Assembly: GCA_020635905.1 (NCBI GenBank)
Contig: JACJYV010000003.1
Coordinates: forward strand, 558,001-622,000
Length of the DNA: 64,000 nucleotides
Direction: 5' to 3'
Source of the DNA: Bacteroidia bacterium
GTDB lineage: Bacteria > Bacteroidota > Bacteroidia > J057 > JADKCL01
This document shows positions 17,899 to 27,186 of this stretch, one piece after another. How positions within the stretch are numbered: the first letter of the stretch is position 1; each line of letters begins with the position of its first letter. Both the position numbers and the translations under genes were made by a program. The notes under the pieces are model-generated. The model made no database searches, had not been told where the DNA came from, and saw only the letters and a program-made list of their open reading frames with translations.

Positions 17899-19017
17899 CT
17901 AACTGCGCTTGCGGTAATTCCAGACAGCCAATCCGTTGAGAGCCAGGGAAAAGATGGTCAGGGCGCCAAAATGATGGGCCACGTCGCCCCAGGAGCTGCC
18001 TTTGAGGATCACCATGCGAATCACCTCCACAAAATAGGCAATGGGATTGAACCAGGTGATTTTCTGGGCCCAGGTGGGCATGCTCTCAATGGGGGTGAAA
18101 AGTCCGCTCATGAGGATGAAGATGACCATGAAAAACCAGGAGAGAAACATGGCCTGCTGCTGGGTCTCAGTGAAGGTGGAAATGAGCAATCCAATGCCCA
18201 AAATCACGGTGAGGTAGAGCCCCGCGAAGGCAAATATGATGACTGGATTGCCCACGAAGGGAATTTTGAACAGGAGCAAGCCTATGCCCAGGCCAAAGGC
18301 AAGTTCGAACATGGCGATGATCCAGAAAGGGAGGAGTTTGCCAATGATAAACTGATATTTTTTGATGGGCGTGACATTCAATTGCTCGATGGTCCCGATT
18401 TCGCGCTCGCGCACGATGTTCATGCCGCCCAGAAAAAGCCCGATCATGGTGACCAGCAGCACCAGGATGCCCGGCACCATGAAGGTTTTGAAATTGAGGT
18501 CGGGGTTGAACCAGTTGGCGTAGGAAATGTCCACACTGGGAGGCGCCATTTCGGGGGGCAGGGGCAGCATTTCGGCCCGAATATGGGCATTGAAATCCTG
18601 GATGATGGCGTTGCTGTAATTGAGGGCAATGCCCGCCTTTGCGCTGTTGATGGCGTTCAGGTTGAGGTGGAGGCCGGCAGCGCTGTTTTTTTCCAGGTCG
18701 TGTTCGAAACGGGGAGGAATTTCCAAAATGAGGTCGGCCTTGTCTTTGATGAGGTCATGCTCGGCTTCCTTTTGGGAAAAAGAGGTGTTGACGATCTCAA
18801 AGTAGGGCGAAGCCTCAAATTTTCCCACCAGCCGACGGCTGGTCTGGGAAAGATCGTGGTCGATGACATGCAGGGCGATGTTGCGTACTTCGTAGGTGGC
18901 AGCATTTGACAGGATCAAAAGCTGAATCACGGGCATCACGAAGATCAGGGGTAACAGGGATTTGTTACGAAATACCTGCAGAAATTCTTTCTGGACTATG
19001 TAGATTATGCTTCGCAT
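17899..19017 (-). CDS. ABC-2 type transporter permease (second)
   Basis: A 372-residue inner-membrane protein of the YbhS/YbhR type. It has one N-terminal membrane helix (22-38), a large periplasmic domain (about 40-175), then five helices in the C-terminal half, with the conserved REREIGTIEQLNVTPI cytoplasmic loop near residue 205. It pairs with the upstream permease to form the membrane channel of the tripartite exporter. It is last in the operon and separated from its neighbour by 70 bases holding an inverted repeat. Confidence 0.92.
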   Translation of the reverse strand: MRSIIYIVQKEFLQVFRNKSLLPLIFVMPVIQLLILSNAATYEVRNIALHVIDHDLSQTSRRLVGKFEASPYFEIVNTSFSQKEAEHDLIKDKADLILEIPPRFEHDLEKNSAAGLHLNLNAINSAKAGIALNYSNAIIQDFNAHIRAEMLPLPPEMAPPSVDISYANWFNPDLNFKTFMVPGILVLLVTMIGLFLGGMNIVREREIGTIEQLNVTPIKKYQFIIGKLLPFWIIAMFELAFGLGIGLLLFKIPFVGNPVIIFAFAGLYLTVILGIGLLISTFTETQQQAMFLSWFFMVIFILMSGLFTPIESMPTWAQKITWFNPIAYFVEVIRMVILKGSSWGDVAHHFGALTIFSLALNGLAVWNYRKRS

Positions 19018-19032
19018 ATTTTACGGTTTGCA

Positions 19033-19084
19033 GTTTACGGTTTACAGTTACAGTCGTGGGAACAGTAAACTGTAAACCGTAAAC
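19033..19084. repeat. Inverted repeat between the two permease genes
   Basis: GTTTACGGTTTACAGTT (19033-19049) is the exact reverse complement of 19068-19084, 17 bp arms with an 18-base gap. There is no T run, so it is not a standard terminator. The same word AACTGTAAACCGTAA occurs at 3319-3333, so it belongs to a dispersed repeat. Confidence 0.7.
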
Positions 19085-19087
19085 CGT

Positions 19088-20194
19088 CTATTCTAATCTG
19101 ATTTTAAAATTCTTCACACTGAGGGCGATGAAAAAGGCGGCCATGCCGGTTAGGATCAGGGTTTCTTTGAGGATTTCACCCAGGCCCACGCCTTTGAGCA
19201 TGATGCTTTTGACAATGATGATAAACCATTTGGCGGGGATGATATTGCTGATCACCTGAAGGGGTAATGGCATATTCTCAACGGGAAATATGAAGCCTGA
19301 AAGGATGATGGTGGGCAGCATCAGGGCCATGAGGGAAATCATCATGGCGGTCTGCTGGGAACTGGTGCGGGTGGAGATGAAGATGCCCAGAGCCAGGGAG
19401 GTGATGATAAACAGGGTCACTTCGGCCATGAGCAGGAGGAGATTTCCCTCGATGGGCATGCCAAAGAGGAAGGTGCCCAGCATGAGAATCACACTTGCAT
19501 TGAAGAGGGAAAGTACCAGATAAGGAATGACTTTGCCCACAATGATGAAAAATGGCTTGATGGGCGAAGCCAGAAGCACTTCCATGGTGCCCAGTTCCTT
19601 TTCTCGGGTCACGGCGATGCTGGTCATCATGGCCGAAACCAGCATGAGAATGATGGTGATCACCCCGGGTACGAACATGAAAACGCTTTTCATTTCGGGG
19701 TTATAGACCATTTTCACTTCTGGAGTGATGGTGTAGGGCAATTTGGGATTGCCGAGAAAGTCCATTTGCCAGTTGCGTATGATGGCTGAGGCATAGCCAA
19801 TCAGCATGTTGGCGGTATTGGGATCCGTGGCATCAGCGATGAGCTGAATGCCAGCATGGCGGTCTTTGTTGAGCCTTTGGGCGAATTCGGGTTCGAAAAC
19901 CACGGCCAGTTTGGTTTTGCCTTCCTGGAAAGCCTTTTCCAGCTGGTTGTCGCTTTCAGGTTGGGAATACAGGATAAAATAGCCTGATGAAAGCAGTTTA
20001 TTGGATATTTGGCGGGTGAGATGATCGTGGGATTTGTCCAGAATGGCGATTTTGGCTTCCTTGATCTCGTTGGTGATGGCAAAGCCAAAGAGAATGACCT
20101 GCACCACGGGCATACCAAAGAGGATAAGCAGGGTGCGCTTATCCCGAAATATATGCCAGAATTCCTTTCTGATGAATATGCCGAATATTTTCAT
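19088..20194 (-). CDS. ABC-2 type transporter permease (first)
   Basis: A 368-residue inner-membrane protein with the same layout as its downstream partner: a membrane helix at 22-40, a periplasmic domain to about 175, then five helices. The cytoplasmic loop TREKELGTMEVLLASPIKP is the ABC-2 signature. Its start overlaps the ATPase stop by four bases. The two permeases together probably form a heterodimer energised by the two ATPases. Confidence 0.92.
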   Translation of the reverse strand: MKIFGIFIRKEFWHIFRDKRTLLILFGMPVVQVILFGFAITNEIKEAKIAILDKSHDHLTRQISNKLLSSGYFILYSQPESDNQLEKAFQEGKTKLAVVFEPEFAQRLNKDRHAGIQLIADATDPNTANMLIGYASAIIRNWQMDFLGNPKLPYTITPEVKMVYNPEMKSVFMFVPGVITIILMLVSAMMTSIAVTREKELGTMEVLLASPIKPFFIIVGKVIPYLVLSLFNASVILMLGTFLFGMPIEGNLLLLMAEVTLFIITSLALGIFISTRTSSQQTAMMISLMALMLPTIILSGFIFPVENMPLPLQVISNIIPAKWFIIIVKSIMLKGVGLGEILKETLILTGMAAFFIALSVKNFKIRLE

Positions 20195-20925
20195 TTGTTC
20201 CTTGCGAGTTTGAGGAATACTTCATCCATGTTGGCGGCCCCGAAGCGGGCCTTGAGTTCGCCGGGTGTGCCCAGGGCCTCGATGCGGCCGTCCACCATGA
20301 TGGAAATGCGCCCGCAGTATTCGGCCTCGTCCATGTAGTGGGTGGTCACAAAGACGGTGACCCCGCGTTCGGCCGCGTCGTAAATGAGGTTCCAGAACTG
20401 ACGGCGGGTGACGGGGTCCACCCCGCCCGTGGGTTCGTCCAGGAAGACGATGGCCGGGTCGTGCAGCAGGGCGATGGAGAAGCTGAGCTTCTGTTTCCAG
20501 CCCAGGGGAAGGGATTTTACCAGGGTATCTTTCACCTCCTCCATGTGCAGGCGTTCGACCAGGGCAGCTGTTTTTTCGCGGATGGCTTTGCGGCTCAGGC
20601 CATAAATTCCGCCGTAGAAACGGATATTTTCCCGCACGGTGAGGTCTTCGTAGAGGGAAAATTTCTGGCTCATGTAGCCAATCCGTTTTTTGATTTGCTC
20701 AGATTCGCGGTACACGTCAAAGCCAGCCACGGTGGCGCGTCCGCGGGTAGGTTTGAGCAGGCCGTTGAGCATCTTCATGGCGGTGGTTTTGCCAGCGCCA
20801 TTGGCACCCAGGAAACCAAAGATTTCTCCCCTGTGCACCTCGAAGGTGATGGCATTCACGGCGGTAAAGCTGCCAAACTCCTTGGTCAGGCCGTCTGTTT
20901 TGATGGCAATTTGGGGATCAGGCAT
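20191..20925 (-). CDS. ABC transporter ATP-binding protein (second)
   Basis: A 244-residue ATPase. Walker A is G40-A-N-G-A-G-K-T, Walker B is IVFLDEP (about 159-165). The signature motif reads LPLGW (139-143) in place of LSGG, a variant I associate with the YbhF/RbbA group, so the two ATPases of this operon are unequal. It overlaps both neighbours (8 bases upstream, 4 downstream), showing tight coupling within the efflux operon. Confidence 0.93.
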   Translation of the reverse strand: MPDPQIAIKTDGLTKEFGSFTAVNAITFEVHRGEIFGFLGANGAGKTTAMKMLNGLLKPTRGRATVAGFDVYRESEQIKKRIGYMSQKFSLYEDLTVRENIRFYGGIYGLSRKAIREKTAALVERLHMEEVKDTLVKSLPLGWKQKLSFSIALLHDPAIVFLDEPTGGVDPVTRRQFWNLIYDAAERGVTVFVTTHYMDEAEYCGRISIMVDGRIEALGTPGELKARFGAANMDEVFLKLARNK

Positions 20926-21826
20926 ATTCGTTCATGTATTCCATAAAACAATCTTCAATCCCCGCATCAATCCGTTTGATCTCTGCCTGTCCACAGCCGT
21001 TTTCAAGCAGGTATTCCATGATTTCCAGGCTGCCCGCCCCGCCTTTGGGAAGGGAAAGATGGACTACCTCGCCGAAGGCGTGAACGGCATGGGTAAAGGA
21101 AAATTTCTCCAGAACCTTGAGCAATTTGTACACGTGCTCCCCTGAAATTTCCCACAAATCTTTGGGAAAGCTGCGGGTGATGGCCTGAGGGGTGTCAATG
21201 GTAAAAATCCGTCCATCCTGCATGAGCCCGACCCGGTCGCAGAGGCTGGCTTCGTCCATGTAGGGAGTGGAAACCAGGATGGTGATGCCTTTTTCCTTGA
21301 GTTTGGCCAGCATTTCCCAAAATTCTTTGCGGGAAACGGGGTCCACGCCCGTGGTGGGTTCGTCGAGGAAAAGGACTTTTGGCGCATGGATCAGGGCACA
21401 GGAAAGGGCCAGCTTTTGCTTCATGCCGCCCGAAAGGGCGCCTGCCCGACGCTTGCGAAAGGGTTCGAGCATGATGAAAATGTCTTTGATCAGGTCGTAA
21501 TTGGCTTCCACGGTGGTGCCAAACAGGGAGGCAAAGAAATTGAGGTTTTCTTCCACGGTGAGATCCTGATAAAGGGAGAATCTGCCCGGCATGTAGCCTA
21601 TGCGATTGCGGATTTTTTTGTAATCCTTTACCACATCCAGTCCATCCACCAGAGCGGTGCCGCTGTCGGGCAGCAAAAGGGTGGTGAGAATGCGGAAAAG
21701 GGTGGATTTTCCGGCCCCGTCAGGACCAATTATCCCAAATAATTCCCCTTTACCCACTTCAAAACTGATTCCATCCAGGGCCTGCACCTTGTTATAGGCT
21801 TTGCGTATGTCTTGAACCTGGATCAT
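20918..21826 (-). CDS. ABC transporter ATP-binding protein (first)
   Basis: A 302-residue ATPase with Walker A G34-P-D-G-A-G-K-S, canonical signature LSGG (131-134) and Walker B VLFLDEP (151-157), plus an extra C-terminal domain of about 80 residues. It begins 2 bases after the HlyD gene ends. In E. coli YbhF the two nucleotide-binding domains are fused; here they are separate genes with the canonical half first. Confidence 0.93.
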   Translation of the reverse strand: MIQVQDIRKAYNKVQALDGISFEVGKGELFGIIGPDGAGKSTLFRILTTLLLPDSGTALVDGLDVVKDYKKIRNRIGYMPGRFSLYQDLTVEENLNFFASLFGTTVEANYDLIKDIFIMLEPFRKRRAGALSGGMKQKLALSCALIHAPKVLFLDEPTTGVDPVSRKEFWEMLAKLKEKGITILVSTPYMDEASLCDRVGLMQDGRIFTIDTPQAITRSFPKDLWEISGEHVYKLLKVLEKFSFTHAVHAFGEVVHLSLPKGGAGSLEIMEYLLENGCGQAEIKRIDAGIEDCFMEYMNEYA

Positions 21827-21828
21827 GA

Positions 21829-22758
21829 TCAGTTATTTTGGGCCTGGGGTGCTTCGCTTTGGGTTGTATTTCCACCAAAAACCACTTCGCCCGGCATCCC
21901 GATTTTCAGGCTGCCGTCGTTGGGAACCCGCACTTTGAAGGCATACACCAGATTGACCCGCTCCTCTTTGGTCTGCACGATTTTGGGGGTGAATTCGGCC
22001 TGGGAGGATATCCAGGAAATGGTTCCGCGCAGGTCGCGCATGGTTTCCTTGCCATCGTCGATGCGAACGGTTACCTCCTGCCCCAGTTTGACCTGGGCAA
22101 GTTGATCGCCAGAGAGGTAGGCGCGGAGGTATAATTCGTCCAGAGGAGCAATTTTGTACAGGGTTTTGCCTGGATTCACCATTTCTGAGGGCTCGGTCAA
22201 TTTCAACAAAACCGTCCCGCTGACAGGATTGAAAATGGCGGCGCGACGGATCTGGTCACGGATCTGGTCGATCTGAAAATCAAGGGCCCGCACCTCGCTG
22301 ACCACGCCTGCATTCTGGGTTTCGATACTTTTGTACTGGCTTTGGTTGACGGAAATTTTGCCGTTGATATTATCCATTTGCTGGGGAGTGGCGGCCTCGG
22401 CCTGGAGCAATTTTTCGATGCGCTGGCGCTCGATTTCCAACACACGGTTTTGCTCTTCGAGCACAGCCAACTGGGCAAATACATTGCTGGTTTTGGAGGC
22501 AATAGCCGCTCTTTTGGCCTCCAATTGACGGATTTGCAGTTCCATTTGCACCGTATCCACCTGACCGACTTTCTGACCAGCTTCCAGGGTTTGGCCTTCT
22601 TCAGGAATAAAGGATATGAGTTTGCCGGGAATCTCGGCCGAAACGTCCACTTCCGTGGTTTCAAAATTGCCGTAGGCATCGGCGCCGCCGTCTGTATTGC
22701 GGCAACTGCTCAGGAAAGCCAGGGGCAAAAGGAGGAGAATGGGAATATATTTTTTCAT
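21829..22758 (-). CDS. HlyD-family periplasmic adaptor, lipoprotein
   Basis: A 309-residue membrane-fusion protein linking the inner-membrane ABC complex to TolC. The signal has lipobox LSSC (MKKYIPILLLLPLAFLSSC), which decides the start at 22758; the longer frame from 22782 adds 8 residues and spoils it. A biotinyl-lipoyl-like half (VSAEIPGKLISFIPEEGQ) is followed by a coiled-coil hairpin (about 75-150), the second lipoyl half (FNPVSGTVLLK) and a beta-barrel. Order and spacing make it part of the efflux operon. Confidence 0.92.
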   Translation of the reverse strand: MKKYIPILLLLPLAFLSSCRNTDGGADAYGNFETTEVDVSAEIPGKLISFIPEEGQTLEAGQKVGQVDTVQMELQIRQLEAKRAAIASKTSNVFAQLAVLEEQNRVLEIERQRIEKLLQAEAATPQQMDNINGKISVNQSQYKSIETQNAGVVSEVRALDFQIDQIRDQIRRAAIFNPVSGTVLLKLTEPSEMVNPGKTLYKIAPLDELYLRAYLSGDQLAQVKLGQEVTVRIDDGKETMRDLRGTISWISSQAEFTPKIVQTKEERVNLVYAFKVRVPNDGSLKIGMPGEVVFGGNTTQSEAPQAQNN

Positions 22759-22782
22759 GTCTGTGAAGATTATTGGGATCAA

Positions 22783-24063
22783 TTAAAGCCCCTGAATGAT
22801 GATGTACTGGGCCCGTTTTTGTTGTAATTCAAGTTCGTGCTGGCGTAAAGCCAGCTGTGCAATCTGCTCGGAATTGAGCTCGGTCAGGTACTCGGTCGCG
22901 GTGAGTGCACCTAAATCCAGTTGTTTGGAAGCGGTATTTTTGATTTTGGTGCGCAAGGCAATCAGTTCCTTGTCCTTTTCAATCAGATTTTCCAGGTTTT
23001 TGATGCCTTCCTCGAGCGAAATCAATTGCAGGCGGGTGGTAAACTCGAAAGTTTCCTTTCTTACCCGAACCATTTCCTTGTTCAGGTCCATGATCTGCCG
23101 CTCATTGCGGGACTTATTCCAGTCCCAGATATTCCAGTTGGCGCGGATGCCCATGATGGCCCAGGGCTGGAAGCTATTGTCGAGGAAATTCAGGCCCGGG
23201 CGGCCATAGCCGCCCTGGGCGTACAAGCCGACCGTAGGACGGCGCCCTGCTTTCAGGATGGCGTCTGAGGCATCAATCTGGGCCATGCGGGCCCGAAACA
23301 GCTTTTGCTCAGGGCGGGCGCCCAGGTCGCGGCTGAAGGTGAAATCTGCAGGCCTGGTCACCTGCAACTGTGTCTGCAGGCCGATTTCCTGCCCGGTCCA
23401 TTCTGAAAGAATGGCCAGGAGAGCGGTACGGCTCGAATTCAGAGACATTTCCTTTTGCTCCAACTTCAGGAGTTCGGCCTCCAGGGTCGTGGCCGTGCCC
23501 GGCAAAATGGCGCCATTGGCAATGCCCGCCTGCACCTGTTTCAGTTTTTCGTTCAATTCCTTTTTCATTACCCCTACCTGATCGAGATTTTCAGCCACCA
23601 TGAGGATGCCAAAAAACACGTCATTCACCTTCTCCCGCACCTGAAACAGATCCACATCCACCTGCTGCTGGTCTGCGACCAACTCCGTGGCTTTCATGTC
23701 GCGCACCGCCCGGGTGCGGCCCCCGTCGTACACCATCTGGTTGACGTTGAGGGTCGCTTTGTACTGGTCTTTGGGCACGGTGGGAATGTTCAGATTCGGC
23801 AGCTCAATCGGCAGTTTGGTCACGGCCGACTGCCAGGAGGCCTGGGCGCTGAGGTCCATCTGGGGCAAAAAGGCAATGGCCAGATTTTTGTCGGCCAGGT
23901 CGAAGGAGCGGCGCAAAAGTTCCTTTTGCTGGTTTTGAGGGAAGCGGGCCTCCGCGGCCTTCAGGCATTCCTGCAAGGTGACCGCGGCGGGCGCCTGGGC
24001 GGCAAGCCAGATTGAAGGCAATCCGGCCAGCAGCAACATGAGATAGATTTTTAACGGTTTCAT
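22783..24063 (-). CDS. TolC-family outer-membrane efflux protein
   Basis: A 426-residue protein with a signal peptide (1-22, cut after LAAQA) and the two long-helix repeats of outer-membrane efflux proteins (TLQECLKAAEARFPQN; the C-terminal half ends with ALTATEYLTELNSEQIAQLALRQ). It forms the outer-membrane duct for the exporter encoded downstream. It lies 35 bases after the TetR gene and starts the structural part of the operon. Confidence 0.92.
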   Translation of the reverse strand: MKPLKIYLMLLLAGLPSIWLAAQAPAAVTLQECLKAAEARFPQNQQKELLRRSFDLADKNLAIAFLPQMDLSAQASWQSAVTKLPIELPNLNIPTVPKDQYKATLNVNQMVYDGGRTRAVRDMKATELVADQQQVDVDLFQVREKVNDVFFGILMVAENLDQVGVMKKELNEKLKQVQAGIANGAILPGTATTLEAELLKLEQKEMSLNSSRTALLAILSEWTGQEIGLQTQLQVTRPADFTFSRDLGARPEQKLFRARMAQIDASDAILKAGRRPTVGLYAQGGYGRPGLNFLDNSFQPWAIMGIRANWNIWDWNKSRNERQIMDLNKEMVRVRKETFEFTTRLQLISLEEGIKNLENLIEKDKELIALRTKIKNTASKQLDLGALTATEYLTELNSEQIAQLALRQHELELQQKRAQYIIIQGL

Positions 24064-24097
24064 ATTTTTACCTGAAAGGATTTGGGTAAGGGTGAAG

Positions 24098-24709
24098 TCA
24101 GGGTTTGAGCATGACGGTGATCAATTCGATTACTTCTTCTTTGCGGTTTTGCATCATTTTCTTGAATTCGGGATTGGAAATATTCATGATGGCCTGAAAC
24201 ATGGGCCGGGCCACATAGGGAAACACACACAGTGACATGGTATTCATGAGGATTTTGCGTGGATCCACGTCTTTGATTCTGCCTGCGGCGATTTCGGCCT
24301 TTACCTGATTGAAAAAAGGTTCCATATTGGGGCGACCACTTACGCTGAATATTTTGCGGATGAATTTGTCGGGATTGCGATTCAGTTCACTCAGGACAAA
24401 AACAGGCAAAAATGAATTATAAGCCAGTACGTCCATGTAGATGCCCACAAATTTTTCCAGCTTTTCGGGCAGGGGAAGATCTGAATTCATGGCGTTGGCC
24501 ATGATGCCAAACATTTTGTGGAAGGCAATGCCAAATACCTTTTCAAACAGGGCATCCTTGGTTTTGAAATAGTAATGCAATAAGCCTTTATTGATTTCGG
24601 CGCTGTCGGCAATTTCCTGCATACGGGCACCGTGAAAGCCTTTTTCGTGGAAAATCGCCCGTGCGGCTTCCACGATTTTTTCTTCTGTCTGTTCTCCTTT
24701 TTTGACCAT
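24098..24709 (-). CDS. TetR-family regulator of the efflux operon
   Basis: A 203-residue regulator. The N-terminal helix-turn-helix is clear (MQEIADSAEINKGLLHYYFKTKDALFEKVF), with a ligand-binding C-terminal domain. It is first in the efflux operon and most likely represses it until a substrate binds. Two palindromes of the same design, TTACCC-N4-GGGTAA, lie just upstream. I chose the ATG at 24709, which puts the nearer palindrome in the leader; an alternative ATG at 24724 would place most of it inside the coding region. Confidence 0.9.
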   Translation of the reverse strand: MVKKGEQTEEKIVEAARAIFHEKGFHGARMQEIADSAEINKGLLHYYFKTKDALFEKVFGIAFHKMFGIMANAMNSDLPLPEKLEKFVGIYMDVLAYNSFLPVFVLSELNRNPDKFIRKIFSVSGRPNMEPFFNQVKAEIAAGRIKDVDPRKILMNTMSLCVFPYVARPMFQAIMNISNPEFKKMMQNRKEEVIELITVMLKP

Positions 24710-24716
24710 GTTATTT

Positions 24717-24732
24717 TTACCCATCTGGGTAA
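24717..24732. promoter_or_regulatory. Palindromic operator 1 of the TetR regulator
   Basis: TTACCCATCTGGGTAA is a perfect palindrome apart from its centre, 7 bases before the regulator start. It matches operator 2 in both arms and in the 4-base spacing, which supports autoregulation. Confidence 0.7.
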
Positions 24733-24786
24733 TTATTTACAAATAAACGCAATTGTTCTGGAATTGTTCCAGCTTTGGGGTAATTT

Positions 24787-24804
24787 TTTACCCGAATGGG
24801 TAAA
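24787..24804. promoter_or_regulatory. Palindromic operator 2 of the TetR regulator
   Basis: TTTACCCGAATGGGTAAA has the same TTACCC-N4-GGGTAA core, 70 bases from operator 1 between centres. A separate small palindrome TGGAATTGTTCCA lies between them at 24759-24771. Confidence 0.7.
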
Positions 24805-24901
24805 TTTTATTCAGGGGAAAGGAAAAAGATGTACTGCCGCCCTTTCTGGGAGGAAATGGGTTGTGGACCGCTTCGTGGTCAGGAGATGTCAGGCGTGCAA
24901 A

Positions 24902-25249
24902 TCAGGGAGTTTTCTGGTGCAGGGAATCAGAGTTGGCGGGAACGAGTTTATTTCCCAGGCTGTCGAGAATCATTTTCCCCCAGTGTTTGAGGGCAATTTT
25001 GGCAAATTCGCCCCCCTGGTAATAATAAGGGTAAACCCCGATCGACTTGAGTGAATCCACCGTCCGCAGGGAATCCCCCAGTTTCAACCAATACTGATGT
25101 GGAAATGGATCTCCAAAATTATCCTCCCCCATGAGGTTGAAAGTAGCATTTGAACCACTGTGACTGCGGTGAGCCACTCGCTTGGTTTGGGAATAACCTG
25201 TAAAAATGACCAAAACGAGGGAAATGAGCACCAATAACAGCTTTTTCAT
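24902..25249 (-). CDS. Small secreted hypothetical protein
   Basis: A 115-residue protein with a convincing signal peptide (MKKLLLVLISLVLVIFTGYSQ, cut near residue 20). The mature part is polar with many Tyr, His and Ser residues and no known motif. It is upstream of the efflux operon in the same direction but separated by about 190 bases with the operators, so it is probably not part of that unit. Confidence 0.6.
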   Translation of the reverse strand: MKKLLLVLISLVLVIFTGYSQTKRVAHRSHSGSNATFNLMGEDNFGDPFPHQYWLKLGDSLRTVDSLKSIGVYPYYYQGGEFAKIALKHWGKMILDSLGNKLVPANSDSLHQKTP

Positions 25250-25319
25250 GGGGATTTTGGGTTTCTAATTTTTGTATGTAGAAATTACGGAAAAATCTTC
25301 GAAATAGTATTTTCCAGGC

Positions 25320-26585
25320 ATGGAATCCGGCAACATCCAACCCAAATCATCACCTTTTCAGGCCTTTGCGGTCCGTTTTCTGACTTTCTGGGTCTGTCTG
25401 GTGATGCTTACCCTCCCCTACCCTTACGAATTCCTGCCTGAAATCAGCGAGCTGACCCGTCCGTTTTTTGAGGGTTTGACCCATTGGACGGGGCCCCAAC
25501 TTTTTCACCTGCCTGCAAATTATGCCTTTGAAATCAGCAGCGACACCACGGGCATGTACCTGCACTTTTTGCATTTGATGATCATTTCGGTCATTTTGAG
25601 TCTGGTTTTGGGGAAAATGAGCTTTACCAAGGCTGGTAAATTCTCCTTGAAATCTTTTCTGCCAACGGTTTCCGCGTATTTTCTGGCTTTGCACCTGCTG
25701 ATTTACGGATTTTCAAAGGTTTTTAAGGTTCAGTTCTATTTGCCCGAACCCAATATTCTGTTTACCCCGTTGGGCGAGGTGCCGCGCGACCTTTTGTACT
25801 GGACCAGCATGGGCGTTTCCTACGAATACACCGTTTTTGCGGGGATGCTCGAACTGGCCGCAGGCGGCCTGCTGCTTTTCAGAAGAACCCGGATCCCGGG
25901 TGCTTTGCTGGCCCTGGCCGTGATGGGAAATGTGGTGGCCATCAATTTTGCCTACGACATCAATGTGAAATTGCATTCCAGCTTCCTGTTTTTGCTGGGA
26001 TTGATTCTGATCTGGCCTTTCCTGAAACCCCTGGCCAGATTTTTTGCCGGAAATCCAGCCCAAATGACTCTTGCGCCCAGGCTTTCCCTGCCCGGTCCAA
26101 ATTGGGTTTACCCGCTGGCAAAAGGGGTGGTAATTGTCCTATTGCTGCTTGAAGGCCTGATTCCCTACCTCAAAACGGGCAATTTCAACGATGATCTGGC
26201 CGAAAGGCCGCTCCTGCATGGCGCTTACGAAGTAAAGGAATTCATTTCTGACGGGGATACCCTGGCGCCTTTGCTGACCGATTCCAGACGCTGGAAACGG
26301 TTTTTTATTCACAGACAGGGCTATTTCATTGTGCAGGGGATGCAGGATAAAATGCTGGATTTTGCCCTGGAAACAGACATGAAACTGGGCATTTTCAGCC
26401 TCAAAGACCCGCGGTCAGGCAGGGAATGGAGGCTGGCTTTTGGGGGAAAAGATGACGATGGGCTCTCAATACGAGGGAGGTTGGGGGATCATTTGGTGGA
26501 AATAAATGCCAAGAAAATGAATTGGCGGGGATTAAATTTGCTGAAAAATGAATTCCACTGGACCACGGACGGTCTGGAAAAATGA
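25320..26585 (+). CDS. DoxX-like polytopic membrane protein
   Basis: A 421-residue inner-membrane protein with about seven hydrophobic helices between residues 15 and 290 and a soluble C-terminal domain (about 295-421). The helix with YGFSKVFKVQF and the following AGMLELAAGGLLLF segment resemble the DoxX/MauE fold. No catalytic motif was found in the tail. It is divergent from the small secreted gene and lies 8 bases before the YjbR gene, so both are likely co-transcribed. Confidence 0.7.
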   Translation: MESGNIQPKSSPFQAFAVRFLTFWVCLVMLTLPYPYEFLPEISELTRPFFEGLTHWTGPQLFHLPANYAFEISSDTTGMYLHFLHLMIISVILSLVLGKMSFTKAGKFSLKSFLPTVSAYFLALHLLIYGFSKVFKVQFYLPEPNILFTPLGEVPRDLLYWTSMGVSYEYTVFAGMLELAAGGLLLFRRTRIPGALLALAVMGNVVAINFAYDINVKLHSSFLFLLGLILIWPFLKPLARFFAGNPAQMTLAPRLSLPGPNWVYPLAKGVVIVLLLLEGLIPYLKTGNFNDDLAERPLLHGAYEVKEFISDGDTLAPLLTDSRRWKRFFIHRQGYFIVQGMQDKMLDFALETDMKLGIFSLKDPRSGREWRLAFGGKDDDGLSIRGRLGDHLVEINAKKMNWRGLNLLKNEFHWTTDGLEK

Positions 26586-26593
26586 CTTGAACT

Positions 26594-26944
26594 ATGCATA
26601 AAGAAAAATTACGTGCGATATGCCTGGCCTTTCCCGGGGTGACGGAGGATATCAAATGGGGTCACGACCTTTGTTTTCTGATCGGGGGTAAAATGTTTTG
26701 CGTCACGGGTGTGGACGGGGATTTTTCAGCTTCGCTGAAGGTGGCTGACGAAGAATTTGAGCTATTGTGCGAACGGCCCAATCTCATCCCAGCGCCCTAT
26801 CTGGCCCGGCACAAATGGGTGCTGGCCACCGCGGAAACGGCCTTCAGCCAGGAAGAATGGGCGCATTACCTGAGACAATCCTATGATCTGGTCTTTGAAA
26901 AATTACCCGCCAAAACTAAAAAGGAGATTCTTGGAAAATCCTGA
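26594..26944 (+). CDS. MmcQ/YjbR family protein
   Basis: A 116-residue protein with the family layout: LRAICLAFPGVTEDIKWGHDLCFLIGGKMFC, the ASLKVADEEFELL stretch and a C-terminal helix (YDLVFEKLPAKTKKEI). YjbR-type proteins have a CyaY-like fold and are annotated as DNA binding, but their role is not settled. It follows the DoxX-like gene after 8 bases. Confidence 0.88.
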   Translation: MHKEKLRAICLAFPGVTEDIKWGHDLCFLIGGKMFCVTGVDGDFSASLKVADEEFELLCERPNLIPAPYLARHKWVLATAETAFSQEEWAHYLRQSYDLVFEKLPAKTKKEILGKS

Positions 26945-27032
26945 AACTAATCTGGAATTCCCTGCTCAAATCAGGAGATTCACAAAAAATTTCTCTATCT
27001 TTAAGGTGAAAGGTTAAAATGCGGGAACAATT

Positions 27033-27154
27033 GGGATCTTCTAAAAACCGCGAATCTCAGCGTTGGACTTGGTTCAGAAATGCTCATTTACCTCAGTAAA
27101 CTGCGCTTTCTTCTCCTTCGTCCGCCTTGATCTTCCTTGTTTTTAGAAATCCCC
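27033..27154 (+). repeat. MITE-like element, copy B
   Basis: A 122-base element with inverted ends (GGGATCTTCTAAAAAC and GTTTTTAGAAATCCCC). The inner part shares CGAATCTC.GCGTTGGACTTGG and CTGCGCTTTCTTC, CGTCCGCCTTGATCTTC with copy C. It codes for no protein and I see no clear target-site duplication. It lies 88 bases after the YjbR gene. Confidence 0.7.
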
Positions 27155-27186
27155 TTTTTTAAAATTAACCCTGTTATCTGCTGTTA

